Part shown: positions 23,551 through 31,959 of the stretch, piece by piece
Layout of the letters: the number at the start of each line of letters is the position of its first letter
Position numbering within the stretch: the stretch's first letter is position 1
Origin: Actinomycetota bacterium
GTDB lineage: Bacteria; Actinomycetota; Acidimicrobiia; Acidimicrobiales; Ilumatobacteraceae
Reading direction: 5' to 3'
DNA: 41,219 bases
Assembly (NCBI GenBank): GCA_009702045.1
Contig: WLIV01000033.1
Location: 1 to 41,219, forward strand
Made by a program: the position numbers and the translations under genes
The notes under the pieces: model-generated
The model's input: only the letters and a program-made list of their open reading frames with translations
Database searches by the model: none
Told to the model about the DNA's origin: nothing

Positions 23551-24978
23551 ATGAGGAACTTCACGAACTTCGTCAATGGTCAGCACGTGGCGGCGGCAGA
23601 TGGTCGCACCACGAACGTGGTCAACCCTGTCACTGGGCAGGTGTACGCGACCGCCCCGCTGTCGGCCCAGGCCGACGTTGACGCGGCGATGTCCGCAGCA
23701 GCGACTGCGTACGAGGACTGGCGCGAGACGACGCCCAGCGAGCGTTCGCTCGCGTTGTTCCGCATCGCCGACGCGGTGGAGGCTCGCGCCGAGGAACTCA
23801 TCGCGCTGGAGGTGGAGAACTGTGGCAAGCCCGCCCACCTGACCCGGAGCGAAGAGATCCCGCCGATGGTCGATCAGATCCGCTTCTTCGCCACGGCCGC
23901 CCGTCACCTCGAGGGCAAGAGCGCTGGTGAGTACATGCGCGGCATGACCAGCATCATCCGCCGAGAAAGCATCGGTGTGTGCGCCCAGGTGGCCCCGTGG
24001 AACTACCCGATGATGATGGCCGTATGGAAGTTCGCCCCGGCACTGGCTGCGGGCAACACCGTTGTGCTCAAGCCCAGCGACACCACGCCGGCCACCACCG
24101 GACTGCTGGCCGAGATCGCTGCCGAGTTCCTGCCCGCCGGTGTGCTCAATGTCATCTGCGGCGATCGAGACACGGGTCGCAGCATGGTGCTGCACGACGC
24201 GCCGGCGATGGTCAGCATCACCGGCTCGGTGCGCGCCGGTATGCAGGTGGCCGAGGCCGCCTCGCACAGCCTGAAGCGGGTGCACCTGGAGCTCGGCGGC
24301 AAGGCTCCGGTCGTGGTGTTCGACGACGCCGACATTGCCGCGGCCGCCGAAGGCATCGCCATCGCCGGCTACTTCAACGCCGGCCAAGACTGCACGGCGG
24401 CCACCCGAGTGCTCGTCGCTCCCGGTGCGTACGACGACTTCGTGGCCGCGTTGGCCGAGCAGGCCAAGGGCCTCAAGACGGGCCAGCCCGATGACGAGGA
24501 CGTGCTGTTCGGGCCGGTCAACAACTCGACCCAACTTGCTCACGTGAGCGGCCTGGTCAGTCGTGCTCCGGCGCACGCCAACATCGTCGCCGGCGGCAGT
24601 CCAGTCGGTGGCAACGGCTACTTCTTCCAGCCGACGGTCATCGCCGACTTGCGCCAGAACGACGAGATGATTCAGAACGAGATCTTTGGTCCGGTCATCA
24701 CCGTGCAGAAGTTCACCGACGAAGACGAGGCCGTTCGCTGGGCAAACGGCGTCGAGTACGGCTTGGCCAGCAGCGTCTGGACGAAGGACTTCGGTCGGGC
24801 GATGCGCATGTCGAAGCGGCTCGACTTCGGATGTGTGTGGATCAACACCCACATCCCGCTCGTCGCCGAGATGCCCCACGGCGGCTACAAGAAGTCGGGC
24901 TACGGCAAGGATCTGTCGTCGTACGCGCTCGACGACTACACGCGCATCAAGCACGTGATGGCCAATATCAACAGCTAG
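23551..24978 (+). CDS. Aldehyde dehydrogenase, gamma-aminobutyraldehyde type
   Basis: This is a 475-aa NAD-dependent aldehyde dehydrogenase. Catalytic Cys is in [15 protein letters not shown] and the general-base Glu in [30 protein letters not shown] and LKPSD are cofactor-side blocks. The NAGQDCTAA form is typical of 4-aminobutyraldehyde (putrescine pathway) dehydrogenases. A polyamine importer 630 bp downstream supports that role. The start ATG is 7 nt after TACCAT (23538-23543). The TAG stop shares the palindromic CTAG (24975-24978) with the stop of the convergent Lrp gene. Betaine aldehyde is a possible alternative substrate. Confidence 0.92.
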   Translation: MRNFTNFVNGQHVAAADGRTTNVVNPVTGQVYATAPLSAQADVDAAMSAAATAYEDWRETTPSERSLALFRIADAVEARAEELIALEVENCGKPAHLTRSEEIPPMVDQIRFFATAARHLEGKSAGEYMRGMTSIIRRESIGVCAQVAPWNYPMMMAVWKFAPALAAGNTVVLKPSDTTPATTGLLAEIAAEFLPAGVLNVICGDRDTGRSMVLHDAPAMVSITGSVRAGMQVAEAASHSLKRVHLELGGKAPVVVFDDADIAAAAEGIAIAGYFNAGQDCTAATRVLVAPGAYDDFVAALAEQAKGLKTGQPDDEDVLFGPVNNSTQLAHVSGLVSRAPAHANIVAGGSPVGGNGYFFQPTVIADLRQNDEMIQNEIFGPVITVQKFTDEDEAVRWANGVEYGLASSVWTKDFGRAMRMSKRLDFGCVWINTHIPLVAEMPHGGYKKSGYGKDLSSYALDDYTRIKHVMANINS

Positions 24979-25433
24979 TGGGCGCCCCAGGTGAACGTCT
25001 GCTTCACCAGGTCGAGGTAAATGAACGTCTCGGTGTTCCGCACGCCAGGGACGGCGCGAATGCGGTTCGTGAGGTCGAGCAGGGCCCCGTCGTCGGGAAC
25101 CACCACTTCGGCCATCAGGTCGTACGTTCCGGCGGTGACCACCAGGTAGTCGATGTCGGGCATTGCCTGCAGCGCTTTAGCGATGTCGTCGGTGGGACCC
25201 TCTGTGCGTACACCGATCATCGCCATGCGACGGAAGCCGTGAGCGAGCGGGTTGGTAACGGCGACCACCTGCATCACGCCGGAGTCGGTGAGGCGTTGGA
25301 CACGTTGCCGCGCCGCTGCCTCGGACAGGCCCACCGCGGCGCCGAGTCGGGTGTACGGCACCCGCCCGTCTCGCTGCAACACCTCGATGATTGCCCGATC
25401 TGTGTCATCGATATGTGTTCCGCTGCGATCCAT
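24975..25433 (-). CDS. Second Lrp/AsnC-family regulator
   Basis: This is a 152-aa regulator with an N-terminal winged helix ([23 protein letters not shown], read as blocks) and a C-terminal AsnC ligand domain ([17 protein letters not shown]). Its end overlaps the aldehyde dehydrogenase by 4 bp and its start faces the polyamine transporter operon across 176 bp, so it is well placed to control either. Start ATG 25433 is 8 nt after CATGAT on the minus strand; the same hexamer precedes ald. The actual target and ligand are not shown by the sequence. Lrp-type control of polyamine or aminobutyrate use is inferred. Confidence 0.92.
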   Translation of the reverse strand: MDRSGTHIDDTDRAIIEVLQRDGRVPYTRLGAAVGLSEAAARQRVQRLTDSGVMQVVAVTNPLAHGFRRMAMIGVRTEGPTDDIAKALQAMPDIDYLVVTAGTYDLMAEVVVPDDGALLDLTNRIRAVPGVRNTETFIYLDLVKQTFTWGAH

Positions 25434-25556
25434 CGGAACGGATCATGCCGTCCGCGAGTCGACTTCGCAAGGGAATCCGTCGCGTACACAGGTCGCGCTG
25501 ACGTGATCGGTCGTCCCCCACGTGCTCTGCGGCCAAGTCGGTGACTGTGGTATGCG

Positions 25557-25604
25557 TATAGTTCTGTGTGCCCGGCCGCGGCTGGTCGGGGCGACCATAG
25601 GGAG
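25557..25604 (+). promoter_or_regulatory. Promoter -10 and ribosome binding site of the polyamine importer operon
   Basis: TATAGT at 25557-25562 is a good -10 box and implies transcription from about 25569. AGGGAG at 25599-25604, 5 nt before GTG 25610, is a clear Shine-Dalgarno site. Unlike most genes here, this operon has a leader of about 40 nt. No convincing -35 is seen, so it may need an activator; the divergent Lrp regulator is the obvious candidate. Confidence 0.6.
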
Positions 25605-25609
25605 ACTCC

Positions 25610-28006
25610 GTGAGTGCAGAGCCCGCGCAGGGTGCGTCCGACTTCGTCATCACGCTGGACACAGTCCGCAAGGAGTTTGGCGAGTTCGTTGCCGTGGAGG
25701 GTGCCGACTTCTCGATCCGCCGCGGTGAGTTCTTCTCGCTGCTTGGGCCCTCAGGGTGTGGCAAGACCACGATCCTGAAGATGATCGCAGGCTTCGAGCA
25801 GCCAACCGGCGGGCGCATCATGCTCGAAGGCGCCGACGTCTCGGGCGTGCCGCCGTACAAGCGCAACGTCAACACGGTGTTCCAGGCGTATGCGCTGTTC
25901 CCGCACATGAGCGTGCTCGAGAACGTGGCGTTCGGCCTTCGCTCGAAGGGTGTCGCCTCGGCGGAGGCGATCCGCCGGTCCAAGGAGATGCTCGACATCG
26001 TTCGCCTCTCTGAGTTCGGCAGCCGCCGTCCGAACCAGCTGTCCGGTGGCCAGCAGCAGCGTGTTGCGCTGGCGCGTGCCTTGGTCAACATGCCCAGCGC
26101 GTTGTTGCTCGACGAGCCGTTGGCGGCGCTCGACCTCAAGCTGCGTGAGGCGATGCAGATCGAACTCAAGCGCATCCAGCGCGAAGTTGGAATCACGTTC
26201 ATCTTCGTCACCCACGACCAGGGTGAAGCGCTGACGATGAGCGATCGCATCGCGGTCATGAGCCGTGGCCGTGTCGAGCAGATCGGCACGCCTGAGGAGA
26301 TCTACCACACTCCGGCCAGCATCTTCGTCGCCGGCTTCATCGGCTCGGCGAACATGATGCCCGGTGCTCTCGACACGTCCAGCGGCTCACCGATCGCAGT
26401 GCTCGATTCCGGTCGCCGCCTTGCAGTGAAGTCTTCCGGCGAGGTCCGTGACGGCGACCCGGTGACGGTGATGATCCGCCCTGAGCGCATGCATGCCGTG
26501 GCCGGCGGTGGTGGCACCGATGAGCACAGCATCGACGGTGTCGTCACCCATGGCATTTTCCAAGGCTCCACGGTGCGCCTCGTGGTGCAGTCGTCCGAGG
26601 GCTACGAACTGATCGCCACGGTGGAAGACGACGACGACCTGCCGGACATCACGCCGGGCTCGCCAATCACGCTGCGCTGGAGCAACGAAGCCGGCTACCT
26701 GCTGCGGGGCCGCTCACAAGTCGTGGGCGCCACCACCACTGATGTCGACGAGGTGCAGGCTTCGCTCGACGGTGTGGAAATGGGCATCGGCAAGCCAAAG
26801 GACGACGGCGATGGCGGCAACGGACTCGGCCGGCGGGCACTGCTCGTGGGCGGCGGCCTGGTCGGCGCAGCGGTAGTGGTCGGCGGAGTGTTGGCGCTCA
26901 CCGGCGGCGGCGACAGCGGTTCCAACGCCGACGGTGGCGACGGCACCAAACTGGGCGGCGGCACGCTGGGCTCGGGTGCCGACACCGTGCGCATCCTCAA
27001 CTGGCAGGCGTACATCGACCCGTCCGAGGACGGTGCCATCGGCACGGTCGAGCGGTTCAAGGCCAAAGAGGGGGTCATCGCCGAGTACAGCGAGGACTTC
27101 AACGACAACAACGAGGTCTATGCCAAGTACTTCGAGCCGTACCTGGGCACCGGCAAGACCATGGACTACGACATCGTCTGCCCGACGTATTGGATGGCTG
27201 CGCGGCTGAAGAAGTTGGGCTGGCTCGAGCCACTGCCGCTCGACCTGATTCCCAACCGCGTGAACCTCGAGGATCGGTTCCTCACTGAGAGCTGGAACTT
27301 CGGCGCCACCTACAGCCTGCCGTGGCAGGCTGGCCTCACCGGCGTCGCCTACAACCCGGCGCTGACGGGCCGCGAGATCAAGAGCGTCATGGATCTGCTC
27401 GATCCCGAGTTCAAGGGCAAGGTCGCCTGCCTCACCGAAATGCGCGACACCATCGGGTTGTTCATGATGGGTCTCGGTCACGATCCGTCGGTACTCGATG
27501 AGGATGCGATCAACGAGGCGCTCGACACCATCGAGGAAGCGACCAAGAAGGGTCAGTTCCGGGCCTTCACCGGTAACGAGTACCTCGGCAGCCTGGAGAG
27601 CGGCGACTTCGTGGCCTGTGTGGCGTGGTCGGGCGACATCGTGCAGCTGAACTACACGCGTCCCGACATCAAGTTCGTGCTCCCCGAAGAGGGGGCGATG
27701 AGCTGGTACGACACGATGGTCATCCCCAAGGGCGCACCCAATGGTGTTGCCGCAGCGAAGTGGATGAACTATGTGTACGACCCGGAGCAGGCGGCGCAGA
27801 TCACCAACTACGTGCAGTACCTCAGCCCGGTGAAGGGTGTGCGCGACGAGCTGGTGAAGATGGGCGGCGATGCCGCAGCATTGGCCGACAGCCCGATCCT
27901 GTTCCCGGACACCGACACGCAGAAACGGTTGAAATCCTTCGCCTCGATGCCCGACACGCTCGACGCATCGGTCACCGATCGCTTCAACCGGATCATCGGG
28001 GGCTGA
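25610..28006 (+). CDS. Polyamine ABC importer: ATPase fused through a membrane helix to the substrate-binding protein (PotA-PotD)
   Basis: One 798-aa frame joins two normally separate subunits. Residues 1-370 are a complete PotA-type ATPase: Walker A GPSGCGKTT (46-54), signature LSGGQQQR (144-151), Walker B LLLDEP (165-170), H-loop His202, and a TOBE domain near 290-365. A linker follows, then Arg408-Arg409 and a hydrophobic helix (about 410-431), then a Gly/Ser/Asp-rich stretch. From about 457 comes a PotD/PotF-type binding protein (RILNWQAYIDP, DIVCPTYWMA, GNEYLGSLESGDFVACVAW). Topology fits: ATPase inside, binding protein outside. The helix looks like a former twin-arginine signal peptide kept as an anchor. 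An in-frame ATG at 26780 (residue 391) could also start a free binding protein. The potB ATG follows 1 nt after the stop. Confidence 0.93.
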   Translation: MSAEPAQGASDFVITLDTVRKEFGEFVAVEGADFSIRRGEFFSLLGPSGCGKTTILKMIAGFEQPTGGRIMLEGADVSGVPPYKRNVNTVFQAYALFPHMSVLENVAFGLRSKGVASAEAIRRSKEMLDIVRLSEFGSRRPNQLSGGQQQRVALARALVNMPSALLLDEPLAALDLKLREAMQIELKRIQREVGITFIFVTHDQGEALTMSDRIAVMSRGRVEQIGTPEEIYHTPASIFVAGFIGSANMMPGALDTSSGSPIAVLDSGRRLAVKSSGEVRDGDPVTVMIRPERMHAVAGGGGTDEHSIDGVVTHGIFQGSTVRLVVQSSEGYELIATVEDDDDLPDITPGSPITLRWSNEAGYLLRGRSQVVGATTTDVDEVQASLDGVEMGIGKPKDDGDGGNGLGRRALLVGGGLVGAAVVVGGVLALTGGGDSGSNADGGDGTKLGGGTLGSGADTVRILNWQAYIDPSEDGAIGTVERFKAKEGVIAEYSEDFNDNNEVYAKYFEPYLGTGKTMDYDIVCPTYWMAARLKKLGWLEPLPLDLIPNRVNLEDRFLTESWNFGATYSLPWQAGLTGVAYNPALTGREIKSVMDLLDPEFKGKVACLTEMRDTIGLFMMGLGHDPSVLDEDAINEALDTIEEATKKGQFRAFTGNEYLGSLESGDFVACVAWSGDIVQLNYTRPDIKFVLPEEGAMSWYDTMVIPKGAPNGVAAAKWMNYVYDPEQAAQITNYVQYLSPVKGVRDELVKMGGDAAALADSPILFPDTDTQKRLKSFASMPDTLDASVTDRFNRIIGG

Positions 28007-28007
28007 G

Positions 28008-28919
28008 ATGTCTGCCAAGGCCGACACCGGAGCGGATCGCTCCCTTCGCGAGGGACGCAAGATTCCGTACGTGCTCGCCATCCCCGCGATGGCGTTCATG
28101 TTCGTGTTCTTCATCATCCCGCTGATCTCATTGCTGAAGTCGTCGCTGTCCACCAAACCTGACCGCTTCAAGCCGCACTACGCGTTCACCTGGGAATGGA
28201 GCAACTACAGCGATGCCTTCACCCGCTTCGGCGGCCACCTGCTGCGCTCATTCGCCTTCGCCGGTGCCGCGACGTTGCTGTGCATCGTCGTTGCCTACCC
28301 CGTCGCCTACTTCATCGCCTTCAAGATGGGGCGTTGGCGCAATGTGCTGCTCGGTCTGGTGATGGTTCCGTTCTTCACCAGCTTCCTGCTGCGTACGTTG
28401 GCGTGGCAGTCGTTGCTCGCCGACCACGGCCCGGTCCTGGGCTTCGTGCGCAGCGTTCACCTCGGTGGCACGCTCGAGTGGTTGGGGGTGCTCGACAACG
28501 GGCGATTGCTGAACACGCCGCTGGCCGTCATCGGCGGTCTCACCTACAACTTCCTGCCGTTCATGTTGCTGCCGATCTACGTCAGCCTGGAGAAGATCGA
28601 CCGAGGTCTCATCGATGCCGCTGCCGATCTCTACTCGCCGTTCTCAGCCACGTTCCGCAAGGTGATCATGCCGCTGTCGCTCCCCGGTGTGTTCGCCGGC
28701 ACGCTGCTCACCTTCATTCCGGCCACCGGCGACTTCATCAATGCCCAGTTCCTCGGCGGCACGAACGAGCAGCGGGTCATCGGCAAGGCGGTGCAGAGTC
28801 AGTTCCTGAATCTCAACGACTATCCGTCGGCGGCTGGTATGAGCTTCGTACTGATGGCCATCATCACCACTCTTGTTCTGGTGTACACCAAGTTCATGGG
28901 AACGGAGGACCTCGCATGA
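28008..28919 (+). CDS. potB: Polyamine ABC transporter permease
   Basis: This is a 303-aa membrane permease with about six helices, of the PotB type, forming half of the putrescine/spermidine channel. After a charged N-terminus come helices from about residue 20 (YVLAIPAMAFMFVFFIIPLI). The EAA loop that contacts the ATPase is IDAAADLYSPFSATFRKVIMPLSLPG (read as blocks, about 204-229). ATG 28008 is 1 nt after the stop of the ATPase-binding-protein fusion, and its own TGA overlaps the potC start (ATGA), so the three are translated together. The call rests on the operon and the permease fold; the exact polyamine is unknown. Confidence 0.94.
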   Translation: MSAKADTGADRSLREGRKIPYVLAIPAMAFMFVFFIIPLISLLKSSLSTKPDRFKPHYAFTWEWSNYSDAFTRFGGHLLRSFAFAGAATLLCIVVAYPVAYFIAFKMGRWRNVLLGLVMVPFFTSFLLRTLAWQSLLADHGPVLGFVRSVHLGGTLEWLGVLDNGRLLNTPLAVIGGLTYNFLPFMLLPIYVSLEKIDRGLIDAAADLYSPFSATFRKVIMPLSLPGVFAGTLLTFIPATGDFINAQFLGGTNEQRVIGKAVQSQFLNLNDYPSAAGMSFVLMAIITTLVLVYTKFMGTEDLA

Positions 28920-29734
28920 GTGCCCGTACCAATCGAGCTGGCCGTCGGCCGTGGGGCAGCTACGTGCTCTACGGCGTCGCCGGGTTGGCGTTCGTCTACC
29001 TGTTCGTGCCGTTGTTTCGCATCGTGCAGCTCAGTTTCAACGTGCAGAAGGGCAAGAAGAACACGTCGTGGAACGGGTTCACCCTCGACAACTGGGCCAA
29101 CGCGTTCAAGTCCAGTAACTACATCGATGCGCTGAAGGAGAGCCTCAAGGTTGCATTGTGGGCCTGCTCCTTGGCGACGGTCATCGGCGCACTCGTGGCC
29201 ATCGCCATCACCCGCTACAAGCTGAAGGGCGGCACGTTCATCAACCTGATGTTGGTGATCCCGCTCACCACTCCCGAGATCGTCATGGGCGCCTCGCTGT
29301 TCACGCTGTTCTTCAACGAGGGTGTCAGCCGCGGCTTCTGGACGATCGTCATTGCGCACACGATGTTCTGCGTCTCGTTCGTGGCGTTGACGGTGAAGGC
29401 CCGCATCCGGGGCCTCGACTGGAGCCTCGAAGATGCCGCCTCAGATCTGGGAGCTGGTCCGTTGCGTACGTTCCGCAAGATCACCTTGCCGATCATCACT
29501 CCAGGTATCGCAGCTGCGTTCCTGTTGTCCATCGCGCTGTCGATCGACGACTACATCATCACGTCGTTCGTCGCCGGTGGCGTGAAGACCCTGCCCCGGC
29601 AGATCTTCGACGGTGAGAAGATCGAACTGCCCGCCCAGGTGCATGTCATCGCGTCAATGATCATGTTCGTGGCCATCGCGATCATCCTGGTCTCGAGCAT
29701 CGCCGGCAACCGGCGCAAGGCTCATCTCGGCTGA
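28916..29734 (+). CDS. potC: Polyamine ABC transporter permease
   Basis: This is a 272-aa partner permease of the PotC type, with about six helices. The EAA loop reads LEDAASDLGAGPLRTFRKITLP (blocks, about 169-190), followed by GIAAAFLLSIALSIDDYIITSFVAG, a strong PotC signature. A textbook Shine-Dalgarno GGAGGA (28904-28909) lies 6 nt before the ATG inside the end of potB. No separate potD follows because that domain is fused to the ATPase gene at the head of the operon. The operon ends at a 7-bp hairpin (29741-29758). Confidence 0.95.
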   Translation: MSARTNRAGRRPWGSYVLYGVAGLAFVYLFVPLFRIVQLSFNVQKGKKNTSWNGFTLDNWANAFKSSNYIDALKESLKVALWACSLATVIGALVAIAITRYKLKGGTFINLMLVIPLTTPEIVMGASLFTLFFNEGVSRGFWTIVIAHTMFCVSFVALTVKARIRGLDWSLEDAASDLGAGPLRTFRKITLPIITPGIAAAFLLSIALSIDDYIITSFVAGGVKTLPRQIFDGEKIELPAQVHVIASMIMFVAIAIILVSSIAGNRRKAHLG

Positions 29735-29740
29735 CCGAGA

Positions 29741-29758
29741 CACCGTGACTGCACGGTG
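29741..29758 (+). terminator. Hairpin after potC
   Basis: CACCGTG and CACGGTG pair perfectly around an ACTG loop, starting 6 bp after the potC stop. A T-run occurs only later (29776-29781), so it is a weak-form terminator separating the importer operon from the next gene. Confidence 0.5.
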
Positions 29759-29786
29759 GGCCGCTCGCGGCTAGCCTTTTTCCACC

Positions 29787-30740
29787 ATGCCAAGTACCAC
29801 CACGCCCCGCAGCGGGCCAGAATCCGACGGACCACCCCGAGTTGCCCTTGCTCCGGACGGTGCGCCGGTCTGGATGGCGGACGCGATCGTGGCCGGCGGC
29901 GGGCACCTTGTGCCGGTGGCGGAGGCTGAGGCGCTCGTGTGGGGTGCTCCTCGCGATCCAGTGGGTCTTGCGACGTTGCTCGACGAACACGATGAGCTTG
30001 CCTGGGTGCAACTGCCGTTCGCCGGAATCGAGCACTTCATCGACCTCGTCGACGATGATCGGATCTGGACGTGCGGCAAGGGTGTCTACGCCGAACCGGT
30101 TGCAGAGTTGGCGCTGTCGCTCGCGCTCGCGGGTCTGCGCAACGTGGTCGGCTATGCGCGCGGTACGCAATGGGGTGCACCGCTGGGCCGCAACCTGCTC
30201 GGTGCCAACGTCACCATCCTCGGCGGCGGTGGCATCGCTGAGTCGCTGTTGCGGCTGCTGCAGCCATTCGACTGCCGTGTCACCGTGGTGCGGAACCGTG
30301 TCACTGAGATGGAGGGTGCTGATGATGTACTCGGCGCCGATCGTTACGTCGACGCGCTCGCGGGTGCAGATGTTGTGGTCCTTGCATTGCCGCTCACCCC
30401 TGAGACCGAGGGCATGATCTCGCGCAGCGAACTCGAGCAGATGTCGTCGCATGCCTGGATCATCAACGTCGCTCGTGGCGGCCACATCGTCACCGACGAC
30501 TTGGTGTGGGCATTGCAGAACGGCGTCATCGGCGGAGCGGCACTCGATGTCACCGATCCAGAACCGCTGCCCGCGGGTCACCCGTTGTGGAGCCTGCCGA
30601 ACTGCATCATCACACCCCACGTCGGCAACACTCCGGAGATGGCGGTACCACTGCTCTCCGAGCGCATCGCGGCCAACGTGCGTCGCTTCGCCAACGGTGA
30701 GCCACTGCTCGGGCCAGTGCACGCGGGCCTCGGCTACTGA
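29787..30740 (+). CDS. D-isomer-specific 2-hydroxyacid dehydrogenase family protein
   Basis: This is a 317-aa NAD(P)-dependent dehydrogenase interconverting a 2-hydroxyacid and a 2-oxoacid. The catalytic Arg-Glu-His set is visible: Arg in NVARGGHIVT, Glu in DVTDPEPLP and His in TPHVGNT. The dinucleotide motif reads LGGGGIAESLL, with Ala in place of the last glycine of GxGxxG. The N-terminal catalytic domain is short and acidic. TAGCCT (29772-29777) lies 9 nt before the ATG. It is a single gene, followed by a tRNA. Substrate cannot be inferred: phosphoglycerate, glyoxylate and branched hydroxyacids are all possible. Confidence 0.9.
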   Translation: MPSTTTPRSGPESDGPPRVALAPDGAPVWMADAIVAGGGHLVPVAEAEALVWGAPRDPVGLATLLDEHDELAWVQLPFAGIEHFIDLVDDDRIWTCGKGVYAEPVAELALSLALAGLRNVVGYARGTQWGAPLGRNLLGANVTILGGGGIAESLLRLLQPFDCRVTVVRNRVTEMEGADDVLGADRYVDALAGADVVVLALPLTPETEGMISRSELEQMSSHAWIINVARGGHIVTDDLVWALQNGVIGGAALDVTDPEPLPAGHPLWSLPNCIITPHVGNTPEMAVPLLSERIAANVRRFANGEPLLGPVHAGLGY

Positions 30741-30775
30741 GCCGCGGCTGCTCCGTCCGGGCGCGGTTCGTCAGG

Positions 30776-30803
30776 TTGTGGCCGCGGGTTGGGCTGCTAG
30801 CCT
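30776..30803 (+). promoter_or_regulatory. Promoter of tRNA-Val
   Basis: TTGTGG (30776-30781) and TAGCCT (30798-30803) are separated by 16 nt, placing transcription near 30810, eight bases before the mature tRNA 5' end. The -10 is the same hexamer that precedes mshD and the hydroxyacid dehydrogenase. Confidence 0.55.
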
Positions 30804-30817
30804 TGCCGTGCTGCTGA

Positions 30818-30891
30818 GGGCGATTAGCTCAGTCGGCTAGAGCGCTACGTTCACACCGTAGAGGTCACGTGTTCGAGCCACGTATCGCCCA
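30818..30891 (+). tRNA. tRNA-Val (anticodon CAC)
   Basis: This is a 74-nt cloverleaf. The acceptor stem GGGCGAT pairs with ATCGCCC. The D-arm is GCTC/GAGC, the anticodon stem CTACG/CGTAG holds the loop TTCACAC (anticodon CAC), and the T-arm ACGTG/CACGT holds TTCGAGC. The discriminator base is A and no CCA is encoded. It reads the GUG valine codon, a very common codon in these genes. Confidence 0.96.
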
Positions 30892-30898
30892 CTAGAAA

Positions 30899-30928
30899 GG
30901 CCCCGGACAGCCCCTGGCTGCCGGGGCC
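30899..30928 (+). terminator. GC-rich terminator hairpin after tRNA-Val
   Basis: The arms are 30899-30912 and 30916-30928, thirteen pairs with one bulged A and a CCT loop, followed by TTGT. It starts 8 bp after the tRNA and clearly ends that transcript before the DUF3499 gene. Confidence 0.85.
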
Positions 30929-30967
30929 TTGTCGTATGCCGTGCGCTCGGCGAGTAGGTTCTCGGTC

Positions 30968-31468
30968 ATGGCACGACTCTGTGAGCGACCCGGCTGTTCG
31001 CAGCCTGCAGAGGCGCTATACGGCATGTCGGCAGAGCAGCTCACGGTGTGGCTCAAGCCGTACGACGTGGCGCTGGCCACGAGAGTGGGAGTGCTGTGTC
31101 GGCGTCACGCCGATGCGATGGTGGTGCCGCTTGGTTGGATGCTCGAGGATTGGCGAGAGCCGGTGCCGCGGCTGTTCAAGACCCGCGCGGTCCTGTCCGA
31201 GAAACCGATGAAGCCCAAACGCCGCACACATCGCCCGACGGGTGACGACACGGGGCAATTGGAACTCGTCGTCGCCGAAGTGGGGGAAGCACCGGCCCCT
31301 GAGGAATTGGTACCGGTGGAAACCGTAGAGCCGCCGGTTGAGGTCGCGGACAACCCGGTCGCTCCGTGGAGACCGGTGTTCGATCAGCGCAGCGATCTCG
31401 ATGGGCTGCTCGATGTGCGGTCGCCGTTGTTGTCCCGTGCGTTCCGCGGCCATTCGAACGAGACCTGA
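30968..31468 (+). CDS. DUF3499-family protein
   Basis: This is a 166-aa actinobacterial protein matching DUF3499 as I remember it: an N-terminal CxxPGC (ARLCERPGCSQPAEALY) and a later C-x2-H (VGVLCRRHADAMVVPLGW), a pair that could bind zinc. After residue 75 the sequence becomes charged, Pro/Glu/Val-rich and probably disordered (PAPEELVPVETVEPPVEVAD). Function is unknown. ATG 30968 is 7 nt after TAGGTT (30955-30960). The gene stands alone between the tRNA terminator and a bidirectional hairpin. Confidence 0.82.
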   Translation: MARLCERPGCSQPAEALYGMSAEQLTVWLKPYDVALATRVGVLCRRHADAMVVPLGWMLEDWREPVPRLFKTRAVLSEKPMKPKRRTHRPTGDDTGQLELVVAEVGEAPAPEELVPVETVEPPVEVADNPVAPWRPVFDQRSDLDGLLDVRSPLLSRAFRGHSNET

Positions 31469-31475
31469 GACGCGG

Positions 31476-31509
31476 CGCTGGCGCCCACCCCTGAGGGTAG
31501 GCGCCAGCG
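31476..31509. terminator. Bidirectional hairpin between convergent genes
   Basis: CGCTGGCGCC (31476-31485) pairs perfectly with GGCGCCAGCG (31500-31509). One mismatch inside, four more pairs (ACCC/GGGT) close a CTGA loop. It starts 7 bp after the DUF3499 stop and lies 9 bp past the stop of the minus-strand secreted protein, so it probably ends both. Confidence 0.7.
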
Positions 31510-31518
31510 GCGAGCGGG

Positions 31519-31959
31519 TCATCCAGCGCAGTTCGCCGTGATCCAGGTCTGCGCCTTCGCCAAACGGTTGGCGACGCGGGTGCTGTTCGCTTCGAGGCGT
31601 GCGAGCCGTTCATCGATCCGAGCGACTCGCTCCGTGTTCCCTGCGGTCTCCGCCTCGGCTCGCTTGGCCTGCAGCGCCGCCGTGCGTTCGGCCATCTTCG
31701 CCTGTTTGGCGGTGACCCTGGCGATGATCTCGGGGGACTTGGCGCACCGCTGCTCGGTGGTGAGCTTCGGGCGCTTGGCGGTTGGGTTGGCGTTGGCGTC
31801 GGGGTCGGCTGGCGTGCTGACGCTGGGGTCGGCACTCGTGCTGACACTGCTGCCGCGGCCATCGCGGCTGCCATTCGAGGCCGCCGAGGCGATGGCGCCG
31901 AAGCCGACAGTGCCGGCCAACGCGAGGCTGGCGAGTCCGAGGGTGAGCTTCTTGTTCAT
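31519..31959 (-). CDS. Small secreted helical protein, unknown function
   Basis: I do not recognise this 146-aa protein. Residues 1-26 are a clean signal peptide (MNKKLTLGLASLALAG...IASA). The mature part begins with a Ser/Asp/Pro-rich stretch and then forms one long charged helix (about 80-138, with heptad-like AKQAKMAERTAALQAKRAEAE), probably a coiled coil. Two cysteines (QRCAKS and the C-terminal NCAG) flank the helix and could be joined. Unlike most neighbours it has a Shine-Dalgarno-like GAAGGA about 9 nt before the ATG and therefore a real leader. It is probably exported to the wall region. No partner gene is evident. Confidence 0.82.
   Translation of the reverse strand: MNKKLTLGLASLALAGTVGFGAIASAASNGSRDGRGSSVSTSADPSVSTPADPDANANPTAKRPKLTTEQRCAKSPEIIARVTAKQAKMAERTAALQAKRAEAETAGNTERVARIDERLARLEANSTRVANRLAKAQTWITANCAG

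Noticed and set aside
23098-24954. A 618-codon minus-strand open frame opposite the aldehyde dehydrogenase
   Set aside because: The plus-strand gene has all catalytic motifs, and the antisense translation is Arg/His/Asp/Val-rich without domains.
24975-24978. Shared CTAG carrying the stop codons of two convergent genes
   Set aside because: It is curious, but TAG on both strands fits the palindrome CTAG by nature; no function is implied.
26779-26785. Splitting the polyamine ATPase and binding protein into two annotated genes
   Set aside because: There is no stop codon between the domains and only a weak ribosome site at the internal ATG, so a single fused gene is the direct reading; the alternative is kept as a finding.
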